A stretch of DNA of 64,000 bases, taken from Voacanga thouarsii (lineage: Eukaryota > Streptophyta > Magnoliopsida > Gentianales > Apocynaceae). The notes beneath the pieces were generated by a model that saw only the letters and a program-made list of their open reading frames with translations, was not told the origin of the DNA and ran no database searches. This document shows, piece after piece, positions 11,976-24,099 of the stretch. Where the stretch lies: positions 62,001 through 126,000 of the forward strand of contig JANUWF010002064.1 of NCBI GenBank assembly GCA_026120185.1, read 5' to 3'. Within the stretch, counting starts at the first letter, position 1, and the number at the start of each line of letters is the position of its first letter. Made by a program: the position numbers and the translations under genes.

Positions 11976-12700
11976 ATGCAGAATTTGATTATTCTTCATG
12001 AAGACATTCTTCAAGAAATACTTCTGAGATTCTCATTATTAAAAAAAAAAAAAAAAAAAGAGAACAGTCCCAATGAGGTTGCCAGTGGAATCATTGATCC
12101 AATTCAGGTGTATTTGTAAAACTTGGTTTGCTTGGCCAAAAGTCCACTCTATCAACACGCATCTAGCCCTCAGAGAAAATACACAAATCCCCACTGACCG
12201 CTTCATCACTGACCTGTAGGAAATTTCCAGGGTTACCGTTCTATACTCTCACTGAATCGCTCAGTGTTGCTGCACCCAAACTGTATTTTTGCATTCTGTT
12301 TCTGAACAAGTAACTAGGGCTTAAAGTGGCATCTTTTGCGCAACAGAAATGAAAAACAGTAATGACAATCTTTTTGTGGTTTAATTCCGCCATTCGTGAA
12401 TTCAGTACACATCTTACTGGTCCCTATACGTGCCACACAACGTATGTGCATGTGGGATTCAATGACAATGGTTATTGAGGTTATTATGGTTCGCAGCTTC
12501 TATGAGGAAGATTAAAAACCTAAAATGTACAATCTGAGTACTAGTTTTTGGAGACAAGTGAAGGCCATCTTGCCTCGTGAATTTTTTTTTTTTTTTATGA
12601 AGGAGACTCAGATTTCTTCCATGGATCTTGCCATTGGTTGACAACTGAGTTATTTTGGGAGTGCAACTGCCTTGACTTGAAAATGAAGGAATGTTAAATA
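11976..12700 (+). pseudogene. F-box (FBA-type) gene, broken
   Basis: From the ATG at 11976 the frame reads LHEDILQEILLRF, the first half of an F-box. An A tract of about 20 bases at 12041-12059 then replaces a few codons. The second half, LPVESLIQFRCICKTWFAW, continues in another frame at about 12070-12130. Further on, FNSAIREFSTHLTGPYTCH (about 12378-12435) and a region with LETSEGHLAS (about 12550) match the F-box-associated (FBA) interaction domain, with stops and a T-run at 12581-12595. F-box proteins are substrate receptors of SCF ubiquitin ligases; this copy cannot make one. It lies on the same strand as the F-box exon at 18239 and is probably a relative. Confidence 0.75.
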
Positions 12701-14912
12701 ACAAAAGAAAACGAATGAAAGATTAATTTTAGGGTTTTAGTATCTAGGGTATAGGGTTTTAGATTGGGAATTTGGGGTTTATAGGGTTTGGGGTTTTATA
12801 GTCTTTTATGGCATGGGATTTGGGGTTTGAGAGGGTTTATGATATAAGGTTTAGGTTTTGGATGGCCTGCTGTTATTTGAATCCACAGTCTTCTTCTCTG
12901 CCCAGTTGCTAAAAAAGAAAGAAAGACAGCGATTTCTAAGGTCTCAAATTCTGATAATTTTGTGGAAAAAAACAAAGCAATCTCTGACCCGAAGGCTCTA
13001 TTTTGATAGTTTAAGGTTTTCAGTAATAAAATGAATTTAAAAACGTCGTGTTCCTTTAGTGGTTTGCAGACAAAATTTTAGCTTGCGTACAGAAATTATT
13101 GAGGATTCACAGGAGTTGCGGATGATGAAGCCAACGGGAGCTATGTGGATAAGGCCTCTAGACCAAATGCAATACAAATCTCGGAGATTTGTCTTGAGTT
13201 GAGAGAACGTATGGAGGCACAGGATTTTATCCCAATATGATCTCGGAAAAGAAAGAACGGTAGAGGAAAATTACTCGAAGGAGTTCAAAGCTCATGGCAA
13301 ATAGCTTTTTACCTCGTGCATTTTCTTAGGCTTTTGACACAATTTTTTACCTTTTATTCATTTAATAAATATATAGGGTTCATACTAAGCCTTCCACTAA
13401 CTGTGGTGGTTATAGATTTTACTTAAATATACACCCCAAACCAAAATCCCTAAATTCCTTAATTATCCACACCCCTATTAATTGGTGTAGAACCTTCAAA
13501 TCTAAGCTACCATACCTTGCAACACTGAAATCTTAACCGTAAAACCTTAAACTACAATCACCAAAACCCTAAAATCCTAAACCTACAGGCACAGGATATA
13601 TCTGAGATCAACGAAAGATCTGAGGCCAATTTTTTCTCTAACTAGTTTTTAAAAGGTATCATCGTCAAGTAGATCCCAACTCCAAAAGATGATTTGGGCA
13701 GCAAGTCATGGTGCATATGGTGGGGATATTGGGGGAAATAATGAGATCCCAACCCCAAAATATGATTTGGACAAATTCATTTTGCTTCCCATGTGCTGCC
13801 CTCTTTCAATAGAAATGAAAGAGAAAGAAAATATCGGGTTACCATAAGGATAATACTAATAAAATGGAGGGGAAAGAAGAGAAACGTGATATTCATTATT
13901 TTGTTTCTTTTACGTTTTTCTCGTGCATTATTTTATATACATGTCTTTGTAAAGTAAGAATATTTATAATCTTTCTGTCTCATTTACAAATCAGAAGATA
14001 TCCAATAACTTAACGTTATAGTTTTGCAAAATTTTAATATGGAATTTTATAATGAAAAAGAAAATTAGAAAGGCAGGAATGGACAGGGGTCAAGAAAATA
14101 GGAATGATTTTTACTAGGAAACACATTGGAAAAGACAACTATAAGATATGACAAAATTCTTACCCCTTCAACGTATATATTAAAAAACAAATAAATATTT
14201 AATAATTTGACAAAAATATCCTTCATCTCCTCCATAAATTAATCCCTCTTCCTCGGTTCTTCTCTCTCAACTGCCATGAGAAACATGTCCACAGATAAAT
14301 TCAGTTTTGGTTCATATTAGATGATTCAATCAAAAAGCTAGTAATCGATATCTATTTGAGACGACAACAAATTAAAGGACAAAATTCAATTACAAGAACA
14401 GGAAGAAGATTTTACTAATTCCTTTCAATAAAAATGGCAATGGGGCATGCACATGAAAAATAATAAATGCAACTCTAATATCGAGAAACAGCACTGTAGT
14501 GATATTAAAAGCCTGTAGTTTCTAGTTTGAGAGAAATGAATAAGTTTGTAACTATACATATCAAGGGGAGGAAAAAACGACATTAATCATAGTGAATTAC
14601 AACTATACGAGAGAGCAGGGAGATAGTGATATTTTAAGTAAAAAATAAAGAAATATTAATTAAGATTGCGTGAATTTAATGCTTCTCATAAAGAAAATAT
14701 AAAAAAATTTACGTAATACATACTTAGAATATTGAGAGAATGAGATATTAAAAAAAAAAAAAAGAAACGTGATAAATAAGTTTGTCACAATATTTATTTA
14801 TTCACAATTTTTAGCTTCGAATGTTTTACTATATTTCTTGGTACACATGTAAAATTGATTACTACCTTAGATGCATTGATGGGAAATGATGCATCACTGC
14901 GACAGTAGTAAG
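12701..14912. other. Non-coding stretch with telomere-like motifs
   Basis: No ORF with similarity. 12729-12860 is a degenerate run of TTTAGGG-like words (AGGGTTTTAG, GGGGTTTATAGGGTTTGGGG). 13440-13590 carries the complementary CCCTAAA-like words (AAAATCCCTAAATT, AAAACCCTAAAATCC). The 600 bp between them and the AT-rich remainder to 14912 show nothing I can assign. Confidence 0.5.
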
Positions 14913-16228
14913 TAGTCTGTTCACGATTCGGTTCGATTCGGAAATTTCGATATCTCTGATACCATACTGAATATTCAATTCTTTCAAAGTTTTGGAACTG
15001 GTCCCGAATTGCAGCTCTAAAATCTCTATGCTGATTTGTTTCGAAATTTTGGGACAAGATAGGATAGATATTCGAATCTTAATTCAGGACGAAGATTCAG
15101 GTCTAGTTTTTAGTTTTAGTTCTAATGGGACAAAAACTAGTACCAAATCATATTTAAAATATTTTGAACATTTTTAACAAATAAAAAACTAATTATACAC
15201 AAATATGAAAAATGCTAAAAAGGTTCATATCTAATATCATTCCAAGATATTCATGTACACTAATAATTTTATATGTGTGCACAGAAAATAAACATGCCAA
15301 TAGACCAATTCCAACTCAGCTTGCAAAATGAGCTAGAAAAGTTGATTTCCAAATGTTTAACAACAATAGTTAGTACTATAGTTCTTGTACAGTTTGCTAG
15401 CTTTGAGCCTTTGATAGTCGGAGTTGTTTGCCACTTGCCCTCTTCAATTTCAATATCTTGTTCTTCGACCTAGAATGACAAGAGACATGACAATTTTTTA
15501 AGAAGCAAGCACTAAAATTCATCCATTCAGCCCTCATTAGAAGCCAAAAATAAAAAAAAATAAAAAATGAAGAAGTTGTAGTTCCTTAATATATTTTTTT
15601 GAATTTTTAATTCTTCAATGTAATAATTATATTATATACTATAATGATAAAATTGAACTAAATTATTAACAAAAATTTGTTGAACAAATTAGTAATTTAA
15701 ACATTAGTTTTTATATGCAAATACAATAAAAATATTTTATACAATAATATTTTATATCATTCATTATTTGTTTTTATACTTATAATTTTGAATTATAATC
15801 ATTTACTATATTCTAAATTATGATAATATAAATTTATTTACATACTATGTGTACACATTTATATTTTGTGGATATATAAAAATAATATATATTAATATAT
15901 ATAAATAGTGGATGAAGTTCTTACTTATGTAGACACACTTCCTTTCCTGATAAATATATTTAAGATTTACCACAAAAAAGGGCGTTAATATTTATAACAA
16001 AAAGATATATCTATCTAAATAATATCTAAACTCGAAATATTAATAGGCTCATATTTGATAAAATGTATGTATGTATCTATATATATATATAATATTCTAT
16101 ATATATATATTCTACTAATATATACATATATATTTCATATATATTCTATAAATATAATATATATGTATATATAAACATAAAATATTCCACATATATGTAT
16201 ATATTCTGCTAGTATATATACATATATT

Positions 16229-16961
16229 CACTACAAGAAAAAAGTAATTTAGCGACGGCCCAATCCGTAACTAATCCGTTCCTAATTGAGTTTAGTGACA
16301 GCTTAGTGACAGATTTTGACCATCGCTAAAACTAGTGTCGCAAATAGCGAACCCCGCCTAATCGGTTCAACCTAGCAACCGACCCAACCCGACCGAATAA
16401 TTTTATGAGATTATGTTGGACGAGGGGCTCGAACCCGCATCCTTGTTGTGAGGGAGCACATGCTCCACCACTAAGCTATTGATATTCTTGTGATTTTTTG
16501 TTCCTTATATTAATTATATAGTATATTTTTTCTTTATTTTAGCAATGGATTTGTAAGAGATTTGTGACGGATTACCGACGGCCCAATGTTTCGTCGCTAA
16601 TCCGTCACTGTCACTAATTAGCGACAGTATTTTAACAATTATTTAGTATTAATGAATAATCACAAATGTCGTAGTTAATCCATCGCTAATTAGCGAGGGA
16701 TTAACTACGATATTTGAAAATTTAATTTAACATTAGTGTTAATTATGTATGTCGTAGCAAATCCCTCGCTATTTAGCGATGTATTAGCAACAGTTGAGAA
16801 ACCCTTGCTAATTAGCAAGGGATTAACTATGACTATCTGACAAATTTAAAAAAAATTAAATTGAAAATTTTGTTTGCTGTCACTATTTTGTTGCAAATTA
16901 GCGACAACAACAAAGCTATTGCTAATTTCTGTCGCTAAAGTATATATTTTTTCTTGTAGTG
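16229..16961. mobile_element. 733-bp non-autonomous CACTA element
   Basis: It begins CACTACAAGAAAAAAG and ends TTTTTTCTTGTAGTG, an inverted-repeat pair of the CACTA (En/Spm) superfamily. It is flanked by a perfect 3-bp duplication ATT (16226-16228 and 16962-16964). The interior is full of subterminal repeats of the type TAGCGACGG / GTCGCTAA in both orientations, where the transposase would bind. It has no coding capacity and depends on enzymes supplied elsewhere. Confidence 0.92.
16420..16480 (-). other. tRNA-like (SINE-like) segment with A and B boxes
   Basis: On the minus strand TAGCTTAGTGG (16478-16468) resembles a polymerase III A box. GGTTCGAGCCC (16435-16425) is a perfect B box, with spacing typical of tRNA genes. 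The flanks do not form an acceptor stem, so this is not a tRNA gene. It is a tRNA-derived remnant captured inside the CACTA element. Confidence 0.6.
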
Positions 16962-16984
16962 ATTAAATATATCTTCTATAAATA

Positions 16985-16990
16985 ATATTA

Positions 16991-17024
<34 letters not shown>

Positions 17025-17058
17025 GCACACCATATATATATATATATGTGTGTGTGTG
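16985..17058. repeat. (TA)n(CA)n...(TA)n(TG)n palindromic microsatellite
   Basis: A TA run followed by CA repeats is mirrored a few bases later by TA and then TG repeats, giving a hairpin-capable, near-palindromic simple repeat. Confidence 0.9.
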
Positions 17059-18171
17059 GAATATATGATCCATATATACATATTGAAACTAAAAATACTA
17101 TATTTGACAATCAAATTACTTATTTCTTATTAACATTATCGTTATTATAAACTTATAAATACTAAGTGAAGTGAAATTAATTTATTAATTGACAAAAACT
17201 ATTTTTAATATTATATTGACACCGAAATGATTAAAAATTAAAATTTTTATAAAAAATGTTGCACTTAAAACATAAAAGAATTAATTTAATGATTTCATCT
17301 GCCAAATGATTGAAAATGAATAAAGTTTTTGAAATTATATATATGGAAAAAAATCAATTTTCATCGACTAAATCTCAATTGACCATATCGAACAAAATAT
17401 TATCAATGAAAAATAATAATATTAAATTTTAATATATTTTTATCATTTAGTCATAAATATTATTTTTTTAATCATTAAGAAAAATTACAATTGATCCTGT
17501 TATTTATAATCTTTTACTCAATAAAAACCTAAAATTTATTTTCTTTATATATATATATATATGATTTATGATTATATATTTAGTTCGGTATAGTTCGGGA
17601 TGGTTTGGTACAATTTCCATATGGTTTGAAACGATTTTCAATATGGATATTATATAAAAAATTTTAGGACGATTCAGTTTGGGATAAAGTCAAAAGTCAA
17701 CATTTTTTTATTTTGGTTATTTTCGGTTCAATTATTCGGATCAGATCGATAATTCTCTATTCTCGTAAGCAGCCCTAGCAGCACGACTAGAGAGAATTGT
17801 TGGCCCCAACAAAAAGCAAAAACACACTAAAAAAGGTAAAATTTTTATTATGAAATGCATAGGAAAAAGCATTAATAACGCATTTCTAATTTGTGGGATT
17901 TTTTCCTTTCAAAAAAAGAAATTGTGTGTTTTTCTTGTCCCTCTCTGGTCCACCAATTAAAATTATTCCAAAGATTCAAAATGTATTGAAGATTAATCAT
18001 AAAAATGTCCAAGTTGTTCCTCTAATTATTAATTATTTTTTTGAAATTTTTGCTAAGGCTTCAAAAGGTATACATTTTCACTTTTGGAATATAATAACAA
18101 ATGAGAAAAAATACACCTAACCTTTTCTGTTTCTGAAAATTTTATTTAATGTGGAGATGAAGGGAAGGGAG

Positions 18172-18179
18172 TATATAAT
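18172..18179 (+). promoter_or_regulatory. TATA-like box of the F-box exon
   Basis: TATATAAT lies 60 bp before the ATG at 18239, a plausible distance for a short 5' UTR. This is inference from position and sequence only. Confidence 0.45.
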
Positions 18180-18238
18180 ATAGCATCTACTATCTCAGGA
18201 TTGACTTATACCTCAAAATCATCGAGACACATATCGAA

Positions 18239-18511
18239 ATGGATATCGCTGAAAATATTCTCCCCGCGATGGATCAGAATATTCTGTCAGAAATTCTAAT
18301 AAAGTTGCCGGTCGAATCTCTGATCCGGTTCAAGTGTGTTTCTAGGTCTTGGTGCGATTTGATTGGAAGCCCTCAATTCGTTCAATGGCACCTCAAGTTC
18401 AACCTAGAAAAAAATGGCATCCAAAATGTGCACATACTTTCCGTTGAAGGCAATACCATAGTATCAGTCCATCCAAATGAATTCATTATCAGTAAAGCCC
18501 CAACTTTAGAG
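18239..18511 (+). CDS. F-box protein, first exon (gene probably truncated)
   Basis: An open frame starts at ATG 18239 with MDIAENILPAMDQNILSEIL. It continues through a complete F-box of about 40 residues (residues 12-50): ILSEILIKLPVESLIRFKCVS with the conserved LP, LIRFKCV and W positions. This is the Skp1-binding part of an SCF ubiquitin ligase receptor. The exon ends in GAG|GTACCC, a possible donor at 18512; the frame would otherwise stop at 18548. No F-box-associated, kelch or LRR exon is found in the next 6 kb, and sequence decay (a local duplication, AT runs, the hAT at 19881) follows. The exon itself carries no disabling change. Either a long intron leads beyond recognisable sequence or the gene lost its 3' end. 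No other exon supports expression. Confidence 0.6.
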
Positions 18512-19880
18512 GTACCCAATTTCATTTATTTGCTGCTTGCTTTATCATAGTTTTCATTCATTCCATGCACCCCTGTTTCTTTCATAGAACCATTAATTAT
18601 TTTTATTCATAGTAGATGGAATTAATTTTTTTAAAAAAAATATCCTAAAAATCATTCTTGGCTGCAAATCAAAGCTATGCATATGCCAACCAATTTCTAT
18701 GGTAGAGGCTAAAATTATAAATTTTTGAAATTTTTTTGACAAGCAGAAGATAATTTTTTTTTTATAAAAAAATCAGAAAATTCTAAATTTTTCTAAGGCA
18801 AATAAAGGGTTTTTGAAAATTTTGGGACATATATAACCGAGATCCCTAGGACATTTCAAGATTATAACCGAGATCCCTAGGCAAATAAAGGGTTGTTTTT
18901 GTACTAACGAAAGAAAAAAAAAAGTAATAATTCAAGTCTTTGATGGTACTTAAATTGTAATTTTTGTGAGAAAAAATATTTGAATTGTAAAGGAATTTAA
19001 ATTGTGGAAAAAAATGTGAAGTTAAATAGAGAGGATATGATATTTTATGAATAGATATACAGTTCTTAGGAAATGAGAATCATTTAAATTAATTTTTTTT
19101 TCAATTGAATTGAAAATTTTTCTCAACCGCTCCCCAAGTGCAAACCAAACTCTATAACTGCTATATATTTTCATCATTCTGTAAAGCTGTATACCGAAAC
19201 TTTTTGGTACTTTTTAAAAGGTAATTTGGAACCCTTCCAGGGATAGTATCTATGACTGTGGTTTTAACTTTTAAGAGTGTATGTCGATTTGAAAATATTA
19301 TTACTTGCTTATTCATGATGCCCCCAGGATCCTCTCCGCTAAATCTTTCCTCTATTGTCTTTTCCAGGATCTCTAGTTAATTTTTTCTTTTCCAAATAAA
19401 ATTTTATTATTTATTTATTTTTTAAATAAAAGTGTATTATTTATATTATTTAGGTTTATTTATTTAAGTTTATTATTTATTTAGATTTATTATTTATGTT
19501 TATTATTTATTATTCATTTAATTAGGTTTATTGTTTATTTATTTTTTCCAAATATTTTTTTATTTAGATTATTTTGGTTTACTTATTTAAGTTTATATAT
19601 TTATGTTTGTTTATTATTTAGATTATTTAGGTTTATTTATTTAAGTTTGTTATTTAGGTTTATTATTTCTAAATAAGAATTTATTATTTAGATTATAAAA
19701 GTTTATTTTTATTTGAAGAAAAAAATAAATAGAGAAGGTAGGAGGACACTTGGTAGATCCTTAAGAGTGAGAAAGAGGATGAGATAGAGATTTGGGGAAG
19801 AGAATCCATTTCGATTTTTGATGGCTTTGAATCCTCTCTTTCAACTTCCTCTCCTACCATATCCCCCATTCAAAAAGTAG
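18512..19880. other. AT-rich stretch with local repeats
   Basis: No coding similarity. A 20-bp word ATAACCGAGATCCCTAGG occurs twice (about 18834 and 18866), and AGGCAAATAAAGGGTT occurs at about 18796 and 18881, showing a small segmental duplication. 19380-19700 is a degenerate array of TTTATTTAGG/TTTATTATTTA words. Confidence 0.6.
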
Positions 19881-20028
19881 CAGGGGCGGACCTGCAGTGT
19901 AGCTTGGGGGGGCCAAGAATTTTGGTAACATATTATACATATGCATACCCAACCCACATGGCCCCCCAAGAATATATATATAATCCAACTGGTCCCCCAA
20001 GAATATATATATAATTCAACCCACCCAA

Positions 20029-20063
<35 letters not shown>

Positions 20064-21296
20064 CCAATAATATATCTGTATACACACTAACACACACCAC
20101 TATCACCCGGTCCTTTCATTCTTTTTACAAATCCACAGTTTCCTTTTCCCTTTCCTTTTCACTTTCCTTTTCACTTTAAAGGAATATGTCAATTCTAGAG
20201 CACCAGACATTCTATGGGTATGGATTCTCATATCTTTTTATTTACTAAATTAGTGACTATGATCCTTGAAGTTCCAACTCACCTACTTTTCTAGTGTTAT
20301 TAATCAATGGGTGATCTCAAATGTTTAAGAACACAAAAGGTCCAGAAGAGAATTTAATCAATTTAAAATTTTAATTTATATTTTTAAAAATATTTAATTT
20401 ATATTTAAATAAATTTGTGATTTTTATACGAATATATGTGTAAGGAATAAAATTGATATTGACGTAAGACTTGGATTGTGCAGTTACAAGATTTGCTTTG
20501 ATATATTTAAATAAATAAATATATTCCAGGTATGTATTCCAGTGAGCCTGGGTGATGGCTCCCAGTGAGCCTGAGTGGTGGCTTCCATTAGACCTGGGTG
20601 GTGGTCTATATATGTGTTCATGTTTTTTTTTTTTTTTGGTATTATTATCAATTTTTCGCATCTATGAATGTGTGTTTGTTTGTTTATTTTTTTACATTAA
20701 TATTTAGATTTATATAGACATTTTAACTAATTATATCTAAATTATGCATTAAAAGATTGTAATTTTTTTTCTCTTTTTAAATCGTAGATGAAAAGATCAT
20801 GTACAATTGATGCATTCTTCAAAAGGAAAAATGTTGAAACTTCAAAATCTAGTGAAGAGTCACATTTCGTTGATCTTGATCCATTAAATTCTGAAAGTCC
20901 TCTTGCAAAAATTCCACGAGTAGTTCAAGTAGGATTTGATATCTATTCTTTGAAACGTGATCCAAGATTGCGATTGCAAATATGTGAATATCCTGTTGAT
21001 AGTCATGATGAAATTCGTAGAGCTTATATTAAGGCAAGTTCATATCAGTGTTTGCAATCTAATTATCCAAAATCAGGAGAAAAACATTCTCGTAGCTTTC
21101 AAGCCTCATGGTTTAAGTCATTTCCTTCATAGTTAGAATATTCTCCTAGTGAAGATGCTGCATTTTGTCTTCCTTGTTATCTATTTTATAAAAAAGATGG
21201 ACGTTTTGTATCAGATTCATTCACTGTTAATGATTTTCGTTCATGGAAGAAGGTGAATGATGGCCCCCCAATAATGCAATCCTGCGTCCGCCCTTG
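19881..21296 (+). mobile_element. Non-autonomous hAT element with transposase N-terminus
   Basis: The left end is CAGGGGCGGACCTGC; the right end, reverse complemented, is CAAGGGCGGACGCAGG. The 8-bp target duplication AAAAGTAG is perfect on both sides (19873-19880 and 21297-21304), the hAT signature. The element is 1416 bp; autonomous relatives are several kb, so most of the transposase is missing. An (AT)n run sits at 20031-20060. Confidence 0.93.
20788..21285 (+). pseudogene. hAT transposase N-terminal fragment (TTF-type zinc finger)
   Basis: From ATG 20788, preceded by a splice-acceptor-like TCGTAG, the frame reads MKRSCTIDAFFKRK. It continues with RDPRLRLQICEYPVDSHDEI and RAYIKASSYQ, then YPKSG and a W/F-rich stretch SFQASWFKSFPS. 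A single TAG at 21130 follows, where relatives have Trp (S-W-LEYSP). Beyond the stop the frame stays open: EDAAFCLPCYLF holds the zinc-binding Cys pair, and the match runs to KVNDG at the element's right end. This is the TTF-type zinc-finger DNA-binding start of ZMYM-like hAT transposases. The catalytic domain is absent. Apart from the one stop it is well preserved. Confidence 0.85.
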
Positions 21297-21304
21297 AAAA
21301 GTAG

Positions 21305-21449
21305 CCACATATTCCTTTATTCCTATCTTTTTCTTTTTTTCCTTTTCAGGTAAAATGTATTATTATTACTATTATTTTTAATTTAACAGACACTTGTTCA
21401 CAACTTCATTTTAAATACAAAGACTAGATTTTCTTCAATCTGACTATTA

Positions 21450-21502
<53 letters not shown>

Positions 21503-22868
21503 ATTTTACTTAGAAAAGTTTAAAAAAATGGAAAAGACAGAAATAAATTAGGGAGACTTAGCAACTTCTTGCGAGTGGGAGAGGAAATTGAAAGAGCGAT
21601 CCGAAGCGCTTCTCGAGCATTTTCAAAGAGAAAAAACAAGTTCCTATTTATTTATTTATTTATTCAGTTCTCTGTTCTTAGTTTATGCTGCATAATATAC
21701 TTCACTTTGCAATTTGCAGATGGCTTGGATTAATTTTGAGAGGGATCATATAATTGGACATTGAGTCTCTCGACACACAAGGTAGTAAATCTGTACCTAA
21801 ATGTGTTTGCAAAATATTTAGTAATACATTGGGTATATTTGGCCCTTATATCTCATTTGCATTTTAAGAAATTTTTATTTTTTACGGAAATATTTCTGGG
21901 CTCATTTTCTTTCTTGATTAGCTTTGGAGCTGTCTGAGCCAAGTGCATGGGATTACTCATGGATTGTTTGCTGCAACTGCTAATCTTTATTGAATGTCTC
22001 TTATTTTCATTAAAAAAAAAGTGCCTATGCCGTTATCATTTATGATTATTTTTATGCCAAAGTTTATGTGTGTGTGTGTAGACACTCACAGATATAACTA
22101 AACCATGTCATAGAAGATATGAGAAGAGAAAACCCATGACACTATATTTATATATTTGGCATATTTCATGCACAAAGTTAAAAAACCACTGTATTTCAAG
22201 TTAAAATAATAAATGATGATTGTGATAAGGTAATAGTTCAATTAGTTAAAAAGACTAGCAGAACATTTGAGTATCAATTCATATCTCCGATCTCCCCTTT
22301 ATATAAAAAAAATAATAATAAATAATTTTTTTATTTTATAGATATCTATTTGCAATTCAATAATGTTCTTTTACCCTGAATCAATTTTGAAAATCTTTGG
22401 ATTAATTCAATGCAGGCTTGATGGCTTGATGAAGTAGGGAAGAGTTGTTTCTGCATATGGTTTATGAATGAAGTGTTATTGAGAATAATTTTGGCATTGT
22501 TCTGATGTCCAAAACTCATATTGAACAAGTTTACTATTTCGATTTTTTTTTTCGTTCATTAGGAAGACTATGGAATAAACGTAGAAATTTTCAAATAGTG
22601 ATGTTTTATTTAAATTACTTTAGACATTTGGCAACTTTAGAGTACCATTAACATTGATATATGGAATGGTGTTTAAATTGTGTTGTGGAATTATTGTGCC
22701 TTACATAGTATTGATCTTTTATATTTATACTTAGGACAAAATCTATGTCATGAAGTTATTATTTCGTGAGAGATACAAGTGAACTCTTGTTAATTACTCA
22801 TTCTGCACAGAATTAAATATCCAAATTTTTATTTTTAAATGTTCAAAAGTGAATGTGCATTTTTCTCT

Positions 22869-22919
<51 letters not shown>

Positions 22920-23937
22920 ATAACTAAATTCATCTAAACTCTATTAATGTATGGGTCTCAAAGTAAAGTGTATCCTCACCCCTAAGTTTTAGTGTTTGCT
23001 CTTATTTCTTAAGTTTTCGCACAACTATTTTGATTATAGACGGTTTCAATTAGTTTCAAAATTAAAACTTTTCAAAAAGAATCCTTCTATTTTTGTGTAG
23101 TTTCATTTTTACTGTTGTGTTGCAATTATCAACTTGGGTAGTCTATGTTATTCTGGTGATGATCTCCAACACAATTTACCAGCTTATTTTATTTTGTTTG
23201 TCATCTCAAATGAACTGTTGGCTCTATCTAGCAGTCTAAGTTCAATAATGGAATTTAGACTTGGACGGTAATGAAGCTATGTTTGGATTGAAGAAATTTG
23301 AAAGAGAATAGTTCTTAAGTATATCCTAATAGTTTATTTACTTTAACCCAGTAGTTTAGGCAAGCTGTACTTTAAACTTTGAAGTACATATATGTGTGTG
23401 TGTGTGTGTGTGTGAAAAGAAAGGGAAGGAAAAGGGAGGGAGAGACTTGATTTCAACAATTTTGATTATTTTTATTAAGGAAATCAGAATGAAGAGAGGG
23501 GTGGGAGAAAATCTCAATCATTGGATGACACTAGATGATCTGGAATTGGATTATTAATTCGGCATCAATTAAAAATTAATTGAAAAAGAGAAGTAGAAAG
23601 TTAAATTTTATCGATTTATTTGGGGCAATTGAACTGCATTAAAATTTTTTGTACACATACTTAATGAACATGGGGACATCTAAAGTAACACTTAAACCTA
23701 TCCTTTTCATCCTATTAGATGAATCCAAACATTAGAATACAAAGAAGAAGAAGTGGGTTTTAATTTGGACAGGGGGATTTGGATTTCTAGGAGGTTGTTT
23801 TGGTCATTTCATGCATGAGTTAGTTACCTTTAAAGGATCCAAGGAACAACTCTGATAAATTTTGGGATTTTTAGTCAATATAAAATCGTCAGCACAGGAA
23901 ACTTTCAGTGCAGTTACCCCAAAACAACGAGAATACT

Positions 23938-23985
<48 letters not shown>

Positions 23986-24040
23986 GACTTATATGCATTA
24001 GGGCTTGCCAAATAAACTCTCCTTTATTTTTCAATTTCCC
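21305..24040. other. Intergenic stretch, microsatellites only
   Basis: No ORF with recognisable similarity. Simple repeats are (TAA)n at 21448-21501, (TA)n(GA)n at 22869-22915, (TG)n at 23392-23414 and (AT)n at 23940-23982. GTAAAATGTATTATTATT at about 21352 is mirrored by AATAATACATTTTAC at about 21495, so this piece could fold into a hairpin. Confidence 0.6.
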
Positions 24041-24099
24041 GAAAAAAAAATTTATTCAGTATTTGTTTGGCTAACTGACAAACTTTTCAAAAGTCAGAT

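Larger units (their letters stand above)
14913..17777. mobile_element. Probable hAT-type element carrying a nested CACTA element
   Basis: The left end reads TAGTCTGTTCACGATTCGG at 14913. The right end, reverse complemented from 17777, reads TAGGGCTGCTTACGA. Both sides have GGTTCGGTTC-like subterminal words (14928-15130 and 17580-17740), a style common in plant hAT derivatives. The flanking octamers GTAGTAAG (14905-14912) and GCAGCACG (17778-17785) agree at 5 of 8 positions, three of the differences being plausible decay of one target duplication. No transposase remains. The interior is very AT-rich and holds the CACTA element 16229-16961. Confidence 0.4.

Noticed and set aside
16414..16486. 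tRNA gene
   Set aside because: A and B boxes are present but no acceptor stem pairs and no convincing anticodon arm forms; kept only as a tRNA-like segment.
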